Assembly: GCF_009600315.1 (NCBI RefSeq)
Contig: NZ_WIWC01000019.1
Span: forward strand, 1-64,000
Length of the DNA: 64,000 bases
From: Pseudomonas helleri
GTDB lineage: Bacteria; Pseudomonadota; Gammaproteobacteria; Pseudomonadales; Pseudomonadaceae
Direction of reading: 5' to 3'
Part shown: piece by piece, positions 61,201-64,000 of the stretch
Layout: each line of letters begins with the position of its first letter
How positions within the stretch are numbered: the first letter of the stretch is position 1
The notes under the pieces: model-generated
The model's database searches: none
The model's input: the letters and a program-made list of their open reading frames with translations, nothing else
Told to the model about the DNA's origin: nothing
Position numbers and translations under genes: made by a program

Positions 61201-62983
61201 AGGATGAGGCGCCGAGGGTGATGACGTCATTGACCCGTGATTCGTAGACCATCTCTTCGTCGAGTTCGCCTACCCGGCGCGAACCGGCACGCTCCTCGCC
61301 CTCGGGCAGCATCACGCTGAACATCCCGCGATCCGCAATGGTGCCGCCGCTGATCACTGCCAATTTGTGCGAGCCCGGGCGCGCAGTCAGTTGCCCGGTC
61401 TGACGGTTCCACACCAGACGGGGACGAAACTCGGCGAATTCGTCTGACGGGAAGCGGCCCGCCAGCATCTCCAGCGTGGCGTCAAACACACTGCGGGTGA
61501 GGGCGCGAAAGGGATCGGCGCGGCGTACGCAGGCGAACCAGTCCTCCACCGCCAGCGGCTCCATGGCGACGGCGGCGACGGTCTGCTGGGCCAGCACATC
61601 CAGCGGGTTGCGCGGCGGTTCAAGGGTTTCCAGTTGCCCGCTGAGCATACGATCCACCGTGACCACCGCATCCAGCAGATCGCGACGGGTGCGCGGGTAA
61701 ATCAGGCCGGCCGAGACACCGCCGACCTGGTGTCCGGCGCGGCCCACGCGCTGCAAGGCGCTGGCCACCGAAGGCGGTGCGGCGACCTGAATTACCAGAT
61801 CCACCAGCCCCATATCAATGCCCAACTCAAGGCTGGATGTCGCGACCACGCAGCGCAGTTCACCTGACTTGAGGGCGCTTTCGATGTCGGCCCGTTGCTC
61901 CTTGGACACCGAGCCATGATGGGCACGGGCGATCAATGGCAGCTCGCCTGCCGTGCGCCGCGTGGTGCCCCCGGCGGATGAGACAAAATGTTCGGGCGAG
62001 GAGTTGTCGGGCGGGTCTGAGTCGCTCAGCTGTTCGGCATACAACTCATTAAGCCGAGCGGTCAGCTTCTCGGCGAGGCCGCGGGCATTGGTAAAGACCA
62101 GCGTTGAACGCTGCTTGAGCACCTGCTGCAGAATACTGGCCTCGACATGGGGCCAGATTGAGCCGGCCTGCCCCGGCGTGTTGCTGATCGATGATTGATT
62201 GCGCGCCGACAGATCGCTCATGTCCTCAACGGGCACGACAATACGCACTTCCAGCTGACGACTGGAGGGCGGGTTGACCACCGTCACTGGCCGGGCACCG
62301 CCGAGGAACCGCGCCACCTGATCCACCGGGCGCACCGTGGCGGACAGCCCGATGCGCTGGGCCGGTTGCGGCAGCAAGGCGTCCAGCCGTTCCAGACTCA
62401 ACGCCAGATGCGAACCGCGTTTGCTGCCCGCTACGGCGTGGACTTCATCGACAATCACCGTCTGCACACCGCGCAGGGTTTCGCGGGCTTTTGAGGTCAG
62501 CATCAAATACAAGGATTCGGGTGTGGTGATCAAAATATCGGGCGGGCGGCGCAGCAACCGGGCGCGTTCTGCCTGTGGTGTATCGCCGGTGCGCATGCCC
62601 ACGCTAATAGTCAAGGCGCTGTCGCCGCGCAGAGCACGCTGGGCACTTACGCCTTGGAGTGGCAGGTTCAAGTTGCGTTGCACATCGCTGCCCAAGGCTT
62701 TGATCGGGGAGATATACAACACCCGTGTCGTTGGTTTGCTTGGCGTCTGATCGGCTTTGGCCGCGGCGTCGCGTTCTTCAAATAAACGGTCGATGGCGTG
62801 CAGGAATGCTGCGAGGGTTTTGCCAGAGCCGGTGGGGGCGATGACCAGCGCGCAGTGTTGCGCGGCAATGGCCGACCAGGCGGCCAGTTGCACGGCGGTG
62901 GGCTGAGGGAATGTCGATAAAAACCAGTCGCTGGTGGCCGGGGTGAATCCGGACAGGCGCACAGGGCGGGAAGGGGCGATCAT
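58283..62983 (-). CDS. lhr: Large ATP-dependent helicase Lhr
   Basis: 1566 aa. The N-terminal helicase core has Walker A (APTGSGKTLAAF), Walker B DEVH (VIVDEVHAV), motif III (LSATVRP), and the second RecA domain motifs (VATSSLELGIDMGLVDLV and QRVGRAGHQ). A long C-terminal part with Lhr-specific winged-helix and beta-barrel domains follows (LVWRGFITGD near residue 1260). Lhr proteins are 3'-5' DNA/RNA helicases linked to repair. This version is the long bacterial form including the C-terminal extension. Confidence 0.95.
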   Translation of the reverse strand: MIAPSRPVRLSGFTPATSDWFLSTFPQPTAVQLAAWSAIAAQHCALVIAPTGSGKTLAAFLHAIDRLFEERDAAAKADQTPSKPTTRVLYISPIKALGSDVQRNLNLPLQGVSAQRALRGDSALTISVGMRTGDTPQAERARLLRRPPDILITTPESLYLMLTSKARETLRGVQTVIVDEVHAVAGSKRGSHLALSLERLDALLPQPAQRIGLSATVRPVDQVARFLGGARPVTVVNPPSSRQLEVRIVVPVEDMSDLSARNQSSISNTPGQAGSIWPHVEASILQQVLKQRSTLVFTNARGLAEKLTARLNELYAEQLSDSDPPDNSSPEHFVSSAGGTTRRTAGELPLIARAHHGSVSKEQRADIESALKSGELRCVVATSSLELGIDMGLVDLVIQVAAPPSVASALQRVGRAGHQVGGVSAGLIYPRTRRDLLDAVVTVDRMLSGQLETLEPPRNPLDVLAQQTVAAVAMEPLAVEDWFACVRRADPFRALTRSVFDATLEMLAGRFPSDEFAEFRPRLVWNRQTGQLTARPGSHKLAVISGGTIADRGMFSVMLPEGEERAGSRRVGELDEEMVYESRVNDVITLGASSWRIQQITRDQVIVTPAPGRSARLPFWRGDGLGRPAELGEAIGAFLRELDIERAGETPSQQREQRLKSIGLDDNAVNNLLALVTEQREATGTLPTDRALVIERCVDETLDWRVILHSPYGQRVHGPWGLAIAERIRQRLRIDPCVVSSDDGIIVRIPASEGRVPGAELFVFEPEGLQRIVADAVGGSALFAARFRECAARALLLPRNSPGKRSPLWQQRLRAGQLLAIASDYPDFPILIETARECLQDVYDLPALDTLMRRLNDGTVQFVEVTTQSPSPFAAGLLFGYVGEFMYQGDAPLAERRASVLSLDSGLLADLLGQVDMGDVLDPAIAQRVEQELQHTAQDRRVAGAEGVADLLRELGPLSATQLALRVDQPDDLHAALHTLSTTGRAIAVSMAGETRWAAVEDAARLRDALGVSLPAGIAEVFLHPVADPLRNLLARYARSHGPFTTGEAARYLGLGVAIVDHGLERLREQGKVLCGNFGVERRLETTLDATLTIAPKARHEWIADEVFKRLRLRSLQAAREATRPVPEAAYVRLLLERQGLIGPTEGHPARAQEPPVSGAFCGMDGLLRVIEQLAGRVLPLSVWEYPVLAMRVSDYTAGMLDELISTGEVLWSGHGALGDDDGLVALHLRDYVGETLPPARDENLLSPLQQAILNVLADGGAYFGQQLATLTQSTEPRSADELHQAIWDLVWRGFITGDSWAPLRQLTAAQAPQRTRHLSHSRHRRGHLRAAFIPLASPPTATRPLSGRWSILPHEPVSDTARALALVEGLFDRYGVVTRGAALQEDVPGGFPALAPVLRTMEDTGRILRGRFVEGLGGAQFAERSTIDRLRALADSVAVRPVAIGLSVLDPANPFGVTLTWPANRTKTTPARRAGALVVIVDASLLFYLPQGGRQLISFAARDTPIDAERLKAGAQALVAALRKHKRQSFTLERIDEQSTWHSPITAALREAGFASAPKGLSWYG

Positions 62984-63790
62984 CAGCAGCAGAACCTCGG
63001 GGCGGCAACACCTCTAGCGTAGTCCTCGGTTCAGAAAGTGGCGCATTAAACCGATCGCAGCCTTCGTTCCTCGTCAGCGACTACGCAAGCAAAATCGCCA
63101 GCGAGCTTGTGATCTGGCTTGTGATCTGGCTTGTGATTTTGATTTTGATCTGCCGCCCCTTCGGGAGGCCGAGTGGAGGTTCTGCGCAGTGGGTCGATGC
63201 CGGGAGAGCCGTGTTGGGCCAAGGATGGCCCGTCACGGCGTGCCCACGGAGCGGGACCGGAGCGAGGGAACCTGAGCGCAGCGAGGGCCGTACGCGGGGG
63301 CGGAAGCGTTTTGGTTACTTTGCCGCTTTTGCAAAGTGACACGCCGTAAGGGCGTAACCCTTAGTTCAGCTAGACACATATAACGGATATGTACTCGAAG
63401 CTTTTTATTGGCCAGCGTACATATCCATTCGATGCATTGAATCTTTCTACGGGTTTCGCCCTTACGGCGAGGCACTTTTGTCAAACAGCCACAAAAGTAC
63501 CCCAAAAGGCCTTGCCCCTGCGTACGGCCCTCGCTTCGCTCAGGTGTCCCTCACTCCGGTCCCGCTCCGTGGGCACGCCGTGACGGGCCATCCTTGGCCC
63601 AACACGGCTCTCCCGGCATCCATGCCGGTCGACCCACTCCGCGAAACCTCCACTCGGCCTTCCGAAGGGGCGGCAGATCAAGATCAAGGTCAAGGTCAAA
63701 AGCCAGATCAAAAGCTAACTGGCGACTCCTGTAGTCGCTGCCGAGGAACGAAGGCTGCGATCGGTTTGATGCGCCACTGCGACGCAGGTA
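62984..63790. other. Intergenic region occupied by a large inverted-repeat element
   Basis: 807 bp between lhr and the edge gene. Nearly all of it is the inverted-repeat element described separately. Several short open frames appear on both strands as a result of the GC-rich arms, but none has a ribosome site or a recognisable product. Confidence 0.7.
63041..63775. repeat. 0.7-kb imperfect inverted-repeat element
   Basis: The ends (63041-63084 and 63731-63775) are near-perfect inverted copies of a REP-like word containing CGATCGCAGCCTTCGTTCCT. Inside, a block of about 200 bp at 63150-63345 recurs in inverse orientation at about 63435-63690, sharing GGCCGAGTGGAGGTT, GGGAGAGCCGTGTTGGGCC and CGTGCCCACGGAGCGGG. 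The centre has a shorter inverted GGATATGTAC pair (near 63385 and 63417). Near each arm are short direct repeats: GATCTGGCTTGT on the left and (A)AGATCAAGGTCA-type on the right. No transposase is encoded. Confidence 0.85.
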
Positions 63791-64000
63791 TTAATTAACC
63801 GGCATTTGCGGGCGGCGTTTAACGCGGCGCTTGATAAACACGGCAATCACAATCAGCACCAGTGCCAGCACTGTGAAGAAGACGGTATTGAACCAAGGGA
63901 AAGGTTCTTCGCGGCTGGTGGTGGCTTCGATCGACGTCACGTTAGGGAACACCGAAAAAATCTTGATGCGCCAGCCGTAATAACGAATCAGCGCCAACTG
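63791..64000 (-). CDS. Partial membrane protein, C-terminal end only
   Basis: The frame runs off the right edge of the window, so only the last 69 residues are seen. A soluble stretch (RYYGWRIKIFSVFPNV) leads to one transmembrane helix (FNTVFFTVLALVLIVIAVF) and a basic tail (IKRRVKRRPQMPVN) that would sit in the cytoplasm. I do not recognise the family. The real start lies outside the window. Confidence 0.65.
   Translation of the reverse strand, partial: QLALIRYYGWRIKIFSVFPNVTSIEATTSREEPFPWFNTVFFTVLALVLIVIAVFIKRRVKRRPQMPVN

Noticed and set aside
63233..63798. Short open frames in the right-end intergenic region
   Set aside because: They occur in the inverted-repeat arms on both strands, repeat each other in inverse orientation and lack translation signals.

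Overview
The window looks like a chromosomal segment of a Pseudomonas of the fluorescens lineage. The evidence is OprD and FadL porins, a RidA/cytochrome c amine-oxidation locus, the MesX/MesD methionine synthase pair, an Lhr helicase, REP-type hairpins and mostly GC-rich coding sequence with tight ATGA overlaps. No rRNA, tRNA or CRISPR array was seen. All functional calls come from reading translations and motifs by eye; no database search was possible.

Layout. 1-4100: a MobA-like nucleotidyltransferase and a LysR regulator facing an ankyrin protein/nucleoside deaminase/CynX-type MFS operon. 4084-13994: a complete type II secretion operon in the order E-F-G-H-I-J-K-L-M-N-D (minus strand) with a lipoprotein secretin, followed by a small secreted basic protein, a secreted GH3 glycosidase with a PA14-like insert (plausible T2SS cargo) and a TetR regulator. 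18401-22586: an AT-richer, tightly packed five-gene operon (zinc alcohol dehydrogenase, RibD-like reductase, HAD phosphatase, DUF1349 protein, MFS) that matches no pathway I know. 23031-25078: mesD and mesX, with mesX split by a one-base deletion in an A tract. 25362-34877: a catabolic locus (ThDP decarboxylase-like enzyme, M20 deacylase, OprD porin, MHS transporter, Tat-exported flavin amine oxidase, cytochrome c, exported RidA, LysR). It reads as a periplasmic oxidative deamination route feeding 2-oxo acids to a decarboxylase.

34953-51939: a compact trans-AT polyketide synthase locus with a stand-alone AT-ER protein transcribed divergently from one giant PKS plus a thioesterase. The PKS order is GNAT loading module, KS-KR-ACP, KS-DH-KR-cMT-ACP-ER, KS-ACP. 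Its reading frame carries a single in-frame TGA at 48929 in place of the conserved Arg of KS3 (DPQQ*LLLE). The pathway is therefore either newly broken, dependent on readthrough, or affected by a base-call error. The predicted product is a short, singly C-methylated tetraketide.

52016-53959: AraC regulator and sorbitol dehydrogenase. 53960-56605: a low-GC stretch with the remnant of a type VI sheath gene (tssC), a putative haem-oxygenase-like protein and a TauE/SafE exporter. 56994-62983: FadL porin and Lhr helicase. 63041-63775: a 0.7 kb inverted-repeat intergenic element. The right edge cuts through a membrane protein gene.
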